From Flammeovirgaceae bacterium (GTDB lineage: Bacteria > Bacteroidota > Bacteroidia > Cytophagales > Cyclobacteriaceae), in the NCBI GenBank assembly GCA_021298355.1, contig JAJTEH010000006.1, positions 248,001 through 312,000 on the forward strand: a stretch of 64,000 nt of DNA. Direction: 5' to 3'. Position 1 is the first letter of the stretch, and every line of letters starts with the position of its first letter. Shown here in pieces: positions 56,468 through 64,000 of the stretch. Made by a program: the position numbers and the translations under genes. Under the pieces are notes generated by a model. That model made no database searches. It was not told the DNA's origin and worked only from the letters and a program-made list of their open reading frames with translations.

Positions 56468-58024
56468 CCTTAGTTTGTAGGTATTTCCTTGTGTGCCTGT
56501 AAATGTGCTGGCAAAACTATTGATGTCGCTAAAAGCAGTTAGAGGCAAACCATCCGGATTGCTACCCAGATCTGTAGAAAAACTCCAGAAACCACTACCA
56601 ATTACAGGCGGCTGAGCTGATAATACAACTGAGTTTGAACAGACAATTTTATCTAAACCCGCGTTAACTGGAGTTGGGTTTGAGTTGAAATGCACTAAAA
56701 CCTCATCAAAAGAAGAAGGGCAAACTCCAAAATTTATTGTCCACCGAAGTCTGTAAGTTTGACCCTGAGTTCCTGAAAAACCAGAGGAATTTGAGAAAAT
56801 ATCTGAAAACGAAGAAAGTGGTCTGCTATCCGGGTTGCTTCCGGGTGCAGGTGAAAAACTCCATGACCCGGTACCAATAACCGGTGAGTTTGCACTTAAT
56901 GGAGTGAGGTTTCCGCACACCGTTATATCTGAGCCTGCATTAGCAGTAGTTGGTGTATTTTGAATAGTTACGGTTATGTTTTCAAAGCTAACACAAACAC
57001 CATTTGCAACTGTCCATCTTAAACCATATGTTGTTCCTCTTGCACCAGAAAACAGTGAAGTTGGAGAAGAAAGGTTTGAGATTGCACCCAGATTATCGGG
57101 ATTTGAAACAAAAGACCATGAGCCAGTGCCCAGCGAAGGAGTTACTGCTGATAAGTTTAGTGTTGTATTACACGATGTAATATTTGAGCCTGCATCAGCC
57201 GCTACAGGTTGATTAAACTCAATTAATACATCATCAAAACTTGCATCGCAAGGGCCGTTAGTTATGGTCCAACGTAATCTATACGTGTTTCCGGGTGTAC
57301 CATTAAAGGCAGTATTGTTTGCATTCGTATCTGTAAAGGAAGATAAAGGGAGGCCATCTGGGTTGCTTCCAAATACTGGTGAGAAACTCCAAAATCCTGT
57401 ACCTGTAGCCGGTACGTTTGCATTTAGACTTACCGAACCTCCACAAACAGCGTCTATTCCAGTCCTGTCGGTGCCCGCATTAGCAACTGATGGCGGTAAG
57501 AAACTTTCGATTGAAGAACCAGCAATATCATCTCCGTTTGCAAAACCTACAATGGCTAAAGAACCACCTAATCTTTCTAAAACAGAAGAAGTATTAGTTG
57601 TTATAGCCCTAATGTTTATTCCGGATATTTCGATTGAGTTAATTCCGGATTCATGATTATCCGATACATCGGATAAAAATATTTCGATTTGGCTGGCTGT
57701 TACACTAATAGTTGCGGTTACATCCAAATTGCTAAAACCCAGAAAGTTTATGGTTCCTACTCCAGGCTCAAACTCGAAACTTCCGGGTATAGTAGGTGTA
57801 ATTATTATGCTTTCCGGAGTATTTGTTAAGGTAATGGCATTATCAACACTTTCGGATATGGTGATTGTCCCTAGTGCTGAATAACCTGATGAACCTACAC
57901 AAAGATCGGGAGTAGCAGTTGAGTTTACATTAACCTGCGCAAAAATTGGAAATGCGAAAAGAAGTATACAAAGACAGGTAAATGCAAACTTGGTTGGGAA
58001 GGATACAAGCATAGGGATATTCAT
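56462..58024 (-). CDS. Giant surface protein, 5' part
   Basis: From ATG 58024 (a TTG lies one codon upstream), 520 residues. A signal peptide (about 1-30, LLFAFPIFAQ) is followed by a region of about 150 residues with beta structure (TATPDLCVGSSGYSALGTI). Then come about three and a half Ig-like repeats of about 85 residues with the pattern NAGxD...CGxxxxL...GTGxWSF...SNPDGLPL...LRWTxxNGxC...FDxVxIxF. The frame ends in TAG at 56462 just after TYKLR, where the repeat should continue WTVSNG. This is the secreted N-terminus of the protein continued in the two other frames. It starts 57 bases after the lipoprotein gene. Confidence 0.8.
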   Translation of the reverse strand: MNIPMLVSFPTKFAFTCLCILLFAFPIFAQVNVNSTATPDLCVGSSGYSALGTITISESVDNAITLTNTPESIIITPTIPGSFEFEPGVGTINFLGFSNLDVTATISVTASQIEIFLSDVSDNHESGINSIEISGINIRAITTNTSSVLERLGGSLAIVGFANGDDIAGSSIESFLPPSVANAGTDRTGIDAVCGGSVSLNANVPATGTGFWSFSPVFGSNPDGLPLSSFTDTNANNTAFNGTPGNTYRLRWTITNGPCDASFDDVLIEFNQPVAADAGSNITSCNTTLNLSAVTPSLGTGSWSFVSNPDNLGAISNLSSPTSLFSGARGTTYGLRWTVANGVCVSFENITVTIQNTPTTANAGSDITVCGNLTPLSANSPVIGTGSWSFSPAPGSNPDSRPLSSFSDIFSNSSGFSGTQGQTYRLRWTINFGVCPSSFDEVLVHFNSNPTPVNAGLDKIVCSNSVVLSAQPPVIGSGFWSFSTDLGSNPDGLPLTAFSDINSFASTFTGTQGNTYKLRL

Positions 58025-58084
58025 CAACTATAGAATCTATCAAAAATAAGGCTTAAAAGTAACCTTACAAAACATTGATTGATC

Positions 58085-59383
58085 CTATTCAGAAAATTGA
58101 CCTTGTCTGTTGAGTTTTATAATCTGTACTTTCTGCTGATTACCAAGTGCAGCCGTAGATAATACGAAAACTTTTTGATTAGCATTTGAAAGAATTTTGA
58201 TAGGGTTAACATTAAATTCAGACTGCAAATCTCTTACGTTATCAATTGGTTCAAACAAATCATTTACCTTAACTAACCCTATATTGGCCACTAATTCGCC
58301 TACGGTTTCTACTTGCTTCTCGGCTAATACCCAATAACCTCCTGGTATTTTTGATAAGCCTATTCCCTTATAATTTCCAGGAATGTTAATTAATCTTCTG
58401 TTTTGCGGAGCACTGGGATTACTTACGATGTTTCCAAAATCTATTTTAATAACCTGAACTTTAGATGAGTTACCGATTGTATTGGTTCCAATTAAGGAAT
58501 AAAGATTCGGTGTGGGCGAATCCGGCTCTTTAAGTACGAAATTCAGATAATCGTTTGTGTCATCTGCCGTTTCATTTGGTAGAATCGTTCCGTTAGAAAC
58601 CAAACCAGCGTTGTCTAAAGCTGCAGTGTAAAAATTAAAATCATTCGTGCCATTACCGGCCTCATTTGTTGTCATAAACCAATGAAAAGCATCATTTCCG
58701 GTAACGTTATTGTTTACAAATAAAGCGATAACATCTTCTTCGGCTCCACCTCCAAAGTCTACTCTACCCCAAGGTTCATTTTGAGCATAAAATCCGAAAT
58801 TACTATCGGCAATTGGTCTTAGTCTGGAGATTACACTTTGTATCCGACTACCTGTTTGCGTTACGATTCTAGTATTTCCAGTTACAATAAGGCCACCATC
58901 TGACGGATTATAGGTTACTGATTTAAGACGGTCATCAAACCCTGTAAAAGCAGCAACTGCCTCTTTCGCTTTATTTCCATCGGGTGAAGTGATAAGCACA
59001 GCCATTGCATTAGAGGTGGGTGAACTTACAACATCAAAACCTATTGCAAATCCATAGCCACCAGCGTTTCCTGGAATTTCAATTACATCTTTCGCAACCT
59101 CAGCTCGCGAAGGGTTACCTAAATTTTGTGTCCATATTTCTATTCCATCTTGTGAAAATTTAGTTAGATAGAAATCTTTTTCGCCATTTTCGGTTTCTGA
59201 GTTGTATAGAATTACAAGATTTCCATCTTCCAGTAATTCAAAATCTACAGCTGTTTGGTTCCCATCGCTACCTAAATACCTTACAAAAAAGTTTTGTTGA
59301 TCTTGCTTTAACTGCGAATCCTCGAAACAAGAAGTGGCTGTTAGGAGTAGCCAAAGGATAAAGTAACATGATTTAATTTTCAT
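58085..59383 (-). CDS. Beta-propeller-like lipoprotein, function unknown
   Basis: A 432-residue protein with signal peptide and lipobox TATSC (Cys at about 19). The body shows repeated strand blocks (VDFELLEDGNLVILYNSET, GLIVTGNTRIV, NLYSLIGTNTIGNSS), in the style of beta-propellers that list log-like data, but I recognise no named family. It overlaps the barrel gene by 4 bases (ATGA) and precedes the giant T9SS protein by 57 bases. An anchoring or assembly role for the giant protein is possible. Confidence 0.7.
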   Translation of the reverse strand: MKIKSCYFILWLLLTATSCFEDSQLKQDQQNFFVRYLGSDGNQTAVDFELLEDGNLVILYNSETENGEKDFYLTKFSQDGIEIWTQNLGNPSRAEVAKDVIEIPGNAGGYGFAIGFDVVSSPTSNAMAVLITSPDGNKAKEAVAAFTGFDDRLKSVTYNPSDGGLIVTGNTRIVTQTGSRIQSVISRLRPIADSNFGFYAQNEPWGRVDFGGGAEEDVIALFVNNNVTGNDAFHWFMTTNEAGNGTNDFNFYTAALDNAGLVSNGTILPNETADDTNDYLNFVLKEPDSPTPNLYSLIGTNTIGNSSKVQVIKIDFGNIVSNPSAPQNRRLINIPGNYKGIGLSKIPGGYWVLAEKQVETVGELVANIGLVKVNDLFEPIDNVRDLQSEFNVNPIKILSNANQKVFVLSTAALGNQQKVQIIKLNRQGQFSE

Positions 59384-60537
59384 GATTGCTTGTTTAGTTC
59401 TCTGGTTACTCTTTTTGTTTTGGCTGATTTCAGCTTTCGTGGTTTGTATAATGGTTTAATAAAACCCATGTTTATCTGAGCATTATTAAGCGAAAAGTAG
59501 TCATCTACATGCGCGAGAGAAAATGAAGGCACAGTTGATGTATTGTTCCCTTTGCCATTGTCGATCAATGTATTTCTTTTCACAACGTTTATAAGACCGA
59601 GACCATAGGTTACTTCTGCAAAGAAATAGTTGAGTTTGTACTTATATTTTAAACCAGCTGTTACGTGTATTTGGAAATTAAGTGGTTCTCTTCTATCACG
59701 TACTTGAAGATTTCTGCTTAATTGTTGAGAGGTAAAGCCAACCTGATCGTTGTTGGTATCAAACAAGGGTGTACGATTTTGAAGTGAAATATTCTGGTTG
59801 GCTCCTACCAGATAATTAATTGTAACTCCTGTTCCAACATAAGGTTTATATTTCTTATTTTTTGTTAGCATATAGCTAAACGTTACAGGAATAGATAAAG
59901 AATTTAATCTTTCGGTTAATTGAATTTCATCGTTATTAAAAAAATTAGATTCCTTTAACAAATAGGATTGTGATAAAAAACTTACACTTACATCTGCGGA
60001 TAATCTGTCTGACTGATGCCAGATTATACCTCCCCCAAATTGCCATCCGAATCCTAAACTATATTTTTGGTTGGAGTTATTAACTGTAAAATTATTAACA
60101 ATAACCTTAGGCAGCACAAAACTGGTTCCTGCAGTTGCATACCAAGAGAAAATCGGTGTAGCGGTAAAACGTTTACTTAAATAAACCAAATCTACAGGCT
60201 CGCGCCCTAGTTGTGCTTCATACTCTGGATTAACTTGCAGTAATTTAAGGTAGTAAGCCTCTGCATTGGCTTGATCTTCTAAAATCAGGTAAGTCTGCAC
60301 CAATAACACATATACGCGCTCCAATTGTTGCCTAGAGAACCCTCCTTTAGTTACGCATGCAATAACCATTTCAGGAACTGAGAAAAAGTGTCCTTTTTCA
60401 AACTCTTCTGAGGCTATTTTCAAGGTTACTTCAGGGTCTGCACAATCTGTTTGGGCAAAAGTTTTACCACTAAAACCCAACATAACCAATGCAGGAATTA
60501 AGCCTATCAAAAATCTTCTACCAAAAGGCCAATACAT
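59380..60537 (-). CDS. Outer-membrane barrel protein with N-terminal helical region
   Basis: A 385-residue protein with a signal peptide (about 1-29, KTFAQ). A helical TPR-like part (about 40-125, ASEEFEKGHFFSVPEMVIACV and QANAEAYYLKLLQVNPEYE) is followed by a beta-barrel (about 130-360) of the PorT/OMP_b-brl kind with alternating strands (FSWYATAGTSFVLPK ... INMGFIKPLYK). The C-terminus is a basic tail (RKLKSAKTKR). It overlaps the nSTAND stop by 31 bases. The N-terminal helical region plus barrel suggests an outer-membrane channel or platform joined to the periplasm. Confidence 0.75.
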   Translation of the reverse strand: MYWPFGRRFLIGLIPALVMLGFSGKTFAQTDCADPEVTLKIASEEFEKGHFFSVPEMVIACVTKGGFSRQQLERVYVLLVQTYLILEDQANAEAYYLKLLQVNPEYEAQLGREPVDLVYLSKRFTATPIFSWYATAGTSFVLPKVIVNNFTVNNSNQKYSLGFGWQFGGGIIWHQSDRLSADVSVSFLSQSYLLKESNFFNNDEIQLTERLNSLSIPVTFSYMLTKNKKYKPYVGTGVTINYLVGANQNISLQNRTPLFDTNNDQVGFTSQQLSRNLQVRDRREPLNFQIHVTAGLKYKYKLNYFFAEVTYGLGLINVVKRNTLIDNGKGNNTSTVPSFSLAHVDDYFSLNNAQINMGFIKPLYKPRKLKSAKTKRVTRELNKQS

Positions 60538-63500
60538 GTTATCTCGTGTTTTACATCTTTACCAACATAAGTTTCCCATTCGTAACGGTTCATGTTACGG
60601 TTTAACTTATTGCAAATTTCGTTTTGAAGAATAGCCGGATCTGTAGGCCAAAAACGAACTTGAGATTCGTTGCTTGTAGCTATCAGATAATCCGAACCTT
60701 TGGCGAAAGCAATATCCCATACGAACCCGTTATTATTGTCCATAACAATAGGTAAATCTTCCGGAGACCAAAGTACCCAAAGTTGTAAACGCTTGTCGGA
60801 GCCTGCGCTTGCCATTAATTCGCCATCCGGACTAAATTCTATGTCGTAAACACCGGCTTTATGCCCGGTAAATTGTCTAACTACTTTTTTGGTATTGAGC
60901 GATATCAACTTAACCAAACCACGATTGTTTGTACCTGCTTCTTCAAAACCATAGGCGAATAATGTATCGGATGGGTGTAGTTCTAGTGAGAGAATTTTAC
61001 TGTTAGGCTCTTGAATAAACAACGATACATTGGATGTAGCCAGATCAATTTTGTAAATTGAGCCTTTCCAGGTGCCACCTATTACAAAGCTTCCGGTTGT
61101 GTTTACAAGTAAATTACGTATTGCGTCTCGCGTTGTAGCGAGTTGGTTTGCTTTTGCCGTTCTTGGATCGAGTTTCCATATCCCGGTAGATGTTGCTACA
61201 ATGAAAACATCTTGATTGGGAATACTTTCCACATCATACACAAGACCCGCAAGCTTTATTAGGCTTGGTTTTTTGGTTAGCTTATCTGTTTCATATACCT
61301 GAACGTAGGATGAGTCTGAAGAAACTACGATGTATTTTTCTGAACTGCTTAATGAAACAGATTTGTTAGGATAGCTATTTTGAATTCCTGAAGGTTCGAG
61401 ACTCTGATTATCCAGATTTCCTTTGTAGATGCGACCATCTGCTGCTGCGATGTAAAATGAGTTTGATTTTTTTGATAGAGATACTGAGTTAATTCTATTC
61501 CTTGCAGGGCCCGGAACAGCAATTGCGTTGTAGCTATTACCATCTATTTTAGTTAAGGCAGTGTACAAGGCGCTGTGTATAAACGGATCATACTTTTTGC
61601 CAAAATGCCTATTGTTAAAAATATAGGCTTGTTTCGCAAGTAAAGCAGCCAATGCATTATTGTCTTCCATCTGGATAGATACCCCGGCCATAGCTCTTGC
61701 TTTGGCAAGCATTAACAAGTTGTTGGCGATCTCTGTTTTTTCGTTGGCGATGTTAGTAGCTGTTAAAGCTTTTGTTCGTTGCACATTGGCAGTATCGCGT
61801 TCGCGTTGTGCTTCAGCTAAACTTTGCTGAGCAATAATTTTTGCCTTTTCTTCAGAAAATACTGCTGCTCGTAAATCAGCTATTGCTTTCGTTAATTGAT
61901 TTAATGCGTTTTGAGCTTTTTCGTTGGCTAATGTTGCTTGCTTCTCTTTTTCTATTGCTCTCTTTTGAGCCAATTTTGCTGCAACTGCACTCCTCTCGGC
62001 ATTCTTTTGTTGAACTATTGCCTTCTCTAAATTTTTGCTTGAATCTAATCGTTGGGTATAGGCAAACACTAAAAACAATAACGATACAAGTGTGGCAGTA
62101 CCTAAGATAATTGCCGTTACACGTGCGCGTCTTAATTGTTTGCGCTGTTGTAACTCCTGATTTTTTAACTCGGCATCGTAGGTTATTCTGCTGGAATCAA
62201 GAAATACGATAGCCCTTTCAAAGGCTTCATCGTAACGTTGTGCCCAAGCCCGGGTTGGTTTTTGTTTTTTCTGCCAGTTCAATGCAAGCTGCAAATCCGG
62301 AGGACGCCACAAACCAGTTTTACCTACCTGATACATCGCGGCTGCATCTGAAATGCGCTTATACATTTGAGACGACTCAAACTCTTCGTTTACCCAATTA
62401 GAGAGTCTGTTCCATATACGCATTAAACTTTCATGAGAAAGCTCAATTGTTGATTCACCTTTTAGTGGTAATGTTGAGGGTGGCATTAAAAAAGAGCGGC
62501 CAGACTTTCTGAAATGGTCGGCAACACGAATTACATCTGCTTCTTCAACTTCTACTAATTCGGCAACCGTTGATACTTTAACCGGACGTCTGTTTCCTTT
62601 TGTGTCTTGCCTACGTTCGGTAATCGATTTGAATAATACTTCTGCTATTTCTTTATCCCGCGCAGATAATTCTTCGAATGCTTCGTTTGCGTGTTGCGAT
62701 AAAGCCTGACTTACTTTACCTATTGCGTTGTAATGTCGAATGTCCAGAGGCTCTCCAGCTTCGTGGTTATGCAACCAATAATCCCAGGTACGCATCATGG
62801 CGTGCTGGATAATGGGAAGTTGATCTTGATCTGTGCTAACGTCTGATAAAATTCGTTTGATTAGTCTGGGAGCAATTTTTCCTCCAGCAACAGCCACAGG
62901 ACCTTCAATAGCCAATCGTTTTTGGTCGCGCGTCATTTGCGGTACCAAATAGTTGCTGAAATTGATTAATTGGGTGAGGGCTGGAAATACAGAACAAGAG
63001 CCAATAAAATCAGATCGCATGGTAATGGCAACATACACTGGCACTTTATCCTGAGAAACAGCATTCAAAATTAAGTTTACATATTGCTGCGCTTCGTTAA
63101 ATGCCTCAATAGGATCTTCAGCATCGCGGTACCGGAAAAGTTCTTCGAACTGATCAACCAGAAAGAAAATGTTTTCATCTTTTTCTGTTTGTAAGTATTG
63201 TGCAACTTCTACCAGGCCTTTATTGCTACTTCGCAAAACAGCATTGATGATGCTTTCGTGTATGGGTTTGTCTTCTTCGCGTATTCTATTGTTTTTAATA
63301 AGAGCATTTACAACGGCTTGTACTAAATTCTGAATCGGACTTGTGCCGGGTCTGAAATTTGATACTTGCCAGTTTGGGCCAGTTTGTGTTACGAAACCTC
63401 CTAGTAGTACAGGAACTAAACCGCAATACATTAACGATGACTTACCACTTCCGGAGTAACCCATTACCGAAACAAATCGGTTTTGAGCTAGTTTTAGCAG

Positions 63501-63662
63501 GATTTCATCGCTTTGGCCTTCTCTACCAAAAAAGAGATGACACTCATCTATAGTAAATGGTCTTAGACCCGGAAACGGATTTTCCCCAGTCAACTGAAAA
63601 TGTAAATCAGTTGTTATGGTTTCTTCTTCGAAACCCGGATTATGTGCAGGTTGACCAACCAT
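60507..63662 (-). CDS. nSTAND1 ATPase with membrane helix, coiled coil and WD40 propeller
   Basis: A 1051-residue protein. The nSTAND1 N-terminus (NPFPGLRPFTIDECHLFFGRE) leads to Walker A GYSGSGKSS (68-76), Walker B FFLVDQFEELF (D170) and a winged-helix part ending ELSHESLMRIWNRL. A predicted membrane helix (515-536) follows, then a coiled coil (about 540-650) and at least five WD40-like blades (about 715-1030, e.g. GHKAGVYDIEFSPDGELMASAGSDKRLQLW). STAND ATPases act as nucleotide-driven switches. The coding frame overlaps the barrel gene by 31 bases. A membrane helix between the ATPase and the WD40 region would place the propeller outside the cytoplasm if it spans the membrane once. Target unknown. 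Confidence 0.87.
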   Translation of the reverse strand: MVGQPAHNPGFEEETITTDLHFQLTGENPFPGLRPFTIDECHLFFGREGQSDEILLKLAQNRFVSVMGYSGSGKSSLMYCGLVPVLLGGFVTQTGPNWQVSNFRPGTSPIQNLVQAVVNALIKNNRIREEDKPIHESIINAVLRSSNKGLVEVAQYLQTEKDENIFFLVDQFEELFRYRDAEDPIEAFNEAQQYVNLILNAVSQDKVPVYVAITMRSDFIGSCSVFPALTQLINFSNYLVPQMTRDQKRLAIEGPVAVAGGKIAPRLIKRILSDVSTDQDQLPIIQHAMMRTWDYWLHNHEAGEPLDIRHYNAIGKVSQALSQHANEAFEELSARDKEIAEVLFKSITERRQDTKGNRRPVKVSTVAELVEVEEADVIRVADHFRKSGRSFLMPPSTLPLKGESTIELSHESLMRIWNRLSNWVNEEFESSQMYKRISDAAAMYQVGKTGLWRPPDLQLALNWQKKQKPTRAWAQRYDEAFERAIVFLDSSRITYDAELKNQELQQRKQLRRARVTAIILGTATLVSLLFLVFAYTQRLDSSKNLEKAIVQQKNAERSAVAAKLAQKRAIEKEKQATLANEKAQNALNQLTKAIADLRAAVFSEEKAKIIAQQSLAEAQRERDTANVQRTKALTATNIANEKTEIANNLLMLAKARAMAGVSIQMEDNNALAALLAKQAYIFNNRHFGKKYDPFIHSALYTALTKIDGNSYNAIAVPGPARNRINSVSLSKKSNSFYIAAADGRIYKGNLDNQSLEPSGIQNSYPNKSVSLSSSEKYIVVSSDSSYVQVYETDKLTKKPSLIKLAGLVYDVESIPNQDVFIVATSTGIWKLDPRTAKANQLATTRDAIRNLLVNTTGSFVIGGTWKGSIYKIDLATSNVSLFIQEPNSKILSLELHPSDTLFAYGFEEAGTNNRGLVKLISLNTKKVVRQFTGHKAGVYDIEFSPDGELMASAGSDKRLQLWVLWSPEDLPIVMDNNNGFVWDIAFAKGSDYLIATSNESQVRFWPTDPAILQNEICNKLNRNMNRYEWETYVGKDVKHEITCIGLLVEDF

Positions 63663-63678
63663 AGTTTGCTGCCTTCCG

Positions 63679-63691
63679 CCTGTTATACAGG
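63679..63691. other. Palindrome before the nSTAND operon
   Basis: CCTGT-TAT-ACAGG, perfect 5-bp arms, 16 bases before the ATG at 63662. It may be an operator or part of an RNA hairpin in the leader. No recognised regulator pattern. Confidence 0.35.
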
Positions 63692-63764
63692 TTGGTTGAG
63701 GCTTAGTTTAAAAAATAGTTTTATTCAAAAAACTTTAAAAATTACTAAAAAATATTGATAAACG

Positions 63765-64000
63765 TCAAATATACACCAAAAACTGATCGGCTAATTTAAC
63801 ATGATCGGCTAATAACTCATAAAACTGGCTTTTATTGAACCGCATGAGCTGTACCTCATCAACTGCTTTGGCTCTGTTAAAATTTGCAAATCCTTCTTTT
63901 ACAATTAATTCACCTAAAAACATTCCCTCTGTATATTCTGTTGCTTTTTCAGCTCCTTTGTATAATTCTACCTGACCCGATACTACCAAATAAAAGTTGT
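63765..64000 (-). CDS. Cyclic nucleotide-binding domain protein, 3' end only
   Basis: The window opens inside this gene; 77 codons are seen. They show the C-terminal part of a cNMP-binding domain: FYLVVSGQVELYKG, then GMFLGELIVKEGF, and MRFNKSQFYELLADH, and stop right after the domain. Family members with the domain at the extreme C-terminus include nucleotide-transporter/HEAT-repeat proteins, as well as regulators with extra domains. It lies 102 bases before the nSTAND gene in the same direction, so it may be in its operon. Confidence 0.7.
   Translation of the reverse strand, partial: NFYLVVSGQVELYKGAEKATEYTEGMFLGELIVKEGFANFNRAKAVDEVQLMRFNKSQFYELLADHVKLADQFLVYI

Noticed and set aside
60507-63662. 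The nSTAND-WD40 protein as a phage-defence STAND (AVAST-type) gene
   Set aside because: It has a membrane helix and coiled coil and no effector nuclease or other defence domain, and its operon partners are outer-membrane proteins. A defence role is not shown by this sequence.

Overview
The window is a chromosomal stretch of a Bacteroidetes bacterium, most likely in the Cytophagales/Cytophagia range. The reasons are an AT-rich genome, no clear Shine-Dalgarno sequences, promoter elements of the TTG-N19/20-TAnnTTTG kind, a giant secreted protein with a type IX secretion (T9SS) C-terminal sorting domain, MetH split into two genes, and an M61 peptidase, a TonB/ExbBD set and a histone H1-like protein of types common in that phylum. 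I see no rRNA, tRNA, CRISPR array, transposase or prophage. No gene-free stretch exceeds about 230 bases. The genes are tightly packed, and several convergent pairs touch or overlap at their stops.

Layout. 1-4830: the 3' end of mnmE, a Lys/Ala-rich histone H1-like protein, a GH1 glycosidase, a TonB-like protein, a lipid acyltransferase, a truncated haemoglobin, an MBL hydrolase and a DUF3820 protein. 4820-13413: a TPR sensor kinase, an M15 peptidase and topoisomerase IV (parE-parC). ParC holds an A10 run followed by two overlapping, fully open C-terminal tails in different frames. 13638-21872: membrane proteins, an alkylglycerol-monooxygenase-like enzyme, 3-hydroxybutyryl-CoA dehydrogenase, a cyclophilin, an ABC ATPase with a PLP enzyme, and an ABC-F ATPase. 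21864-26670: a methionine operon (metH part 1, metH part 2, metF) behind a promoter and a SAM-I riboswitch. 26674-28735: a small cell-surface operon (two LVIVD-type lipoproteins and a beta-barrel). 28804-33878: ppx facing ppk and gyrB. 34006-37682: an LRR protein, a CoA-binding protein and an M61 peptidase. 37836-47484: a long minus-strand run ending in an envelope energy module (TPR protein, outer-membrane barrel, SPOR protein, ExbB, ExbD, TonB), preceded by holA and a rhomboid. 47582-50855: a sigma-54 response regulator and a hybrid kinase with a histidine phosphotransfer domain. 50866-64000: a minus-strand operon of an nSTAND-TM-WD40 ATPase, an outer-membrane barrel, a lipoprotein and a giant T9SS-sorted repeat protein, with a cyclic-nucleotide-binding protein upstream.

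The two most unusual parts are (i) the nSTAND ATPase/barrel/lipoprotein/giant adhesin operon, which looks like an uncharacterised trans-envelope system whose adhesin gene is broken at two copies of a 181-base repeat, and (ii) the A10 run in parC, where a slip by one base swaps a basic histone-like tail for an acidic one.
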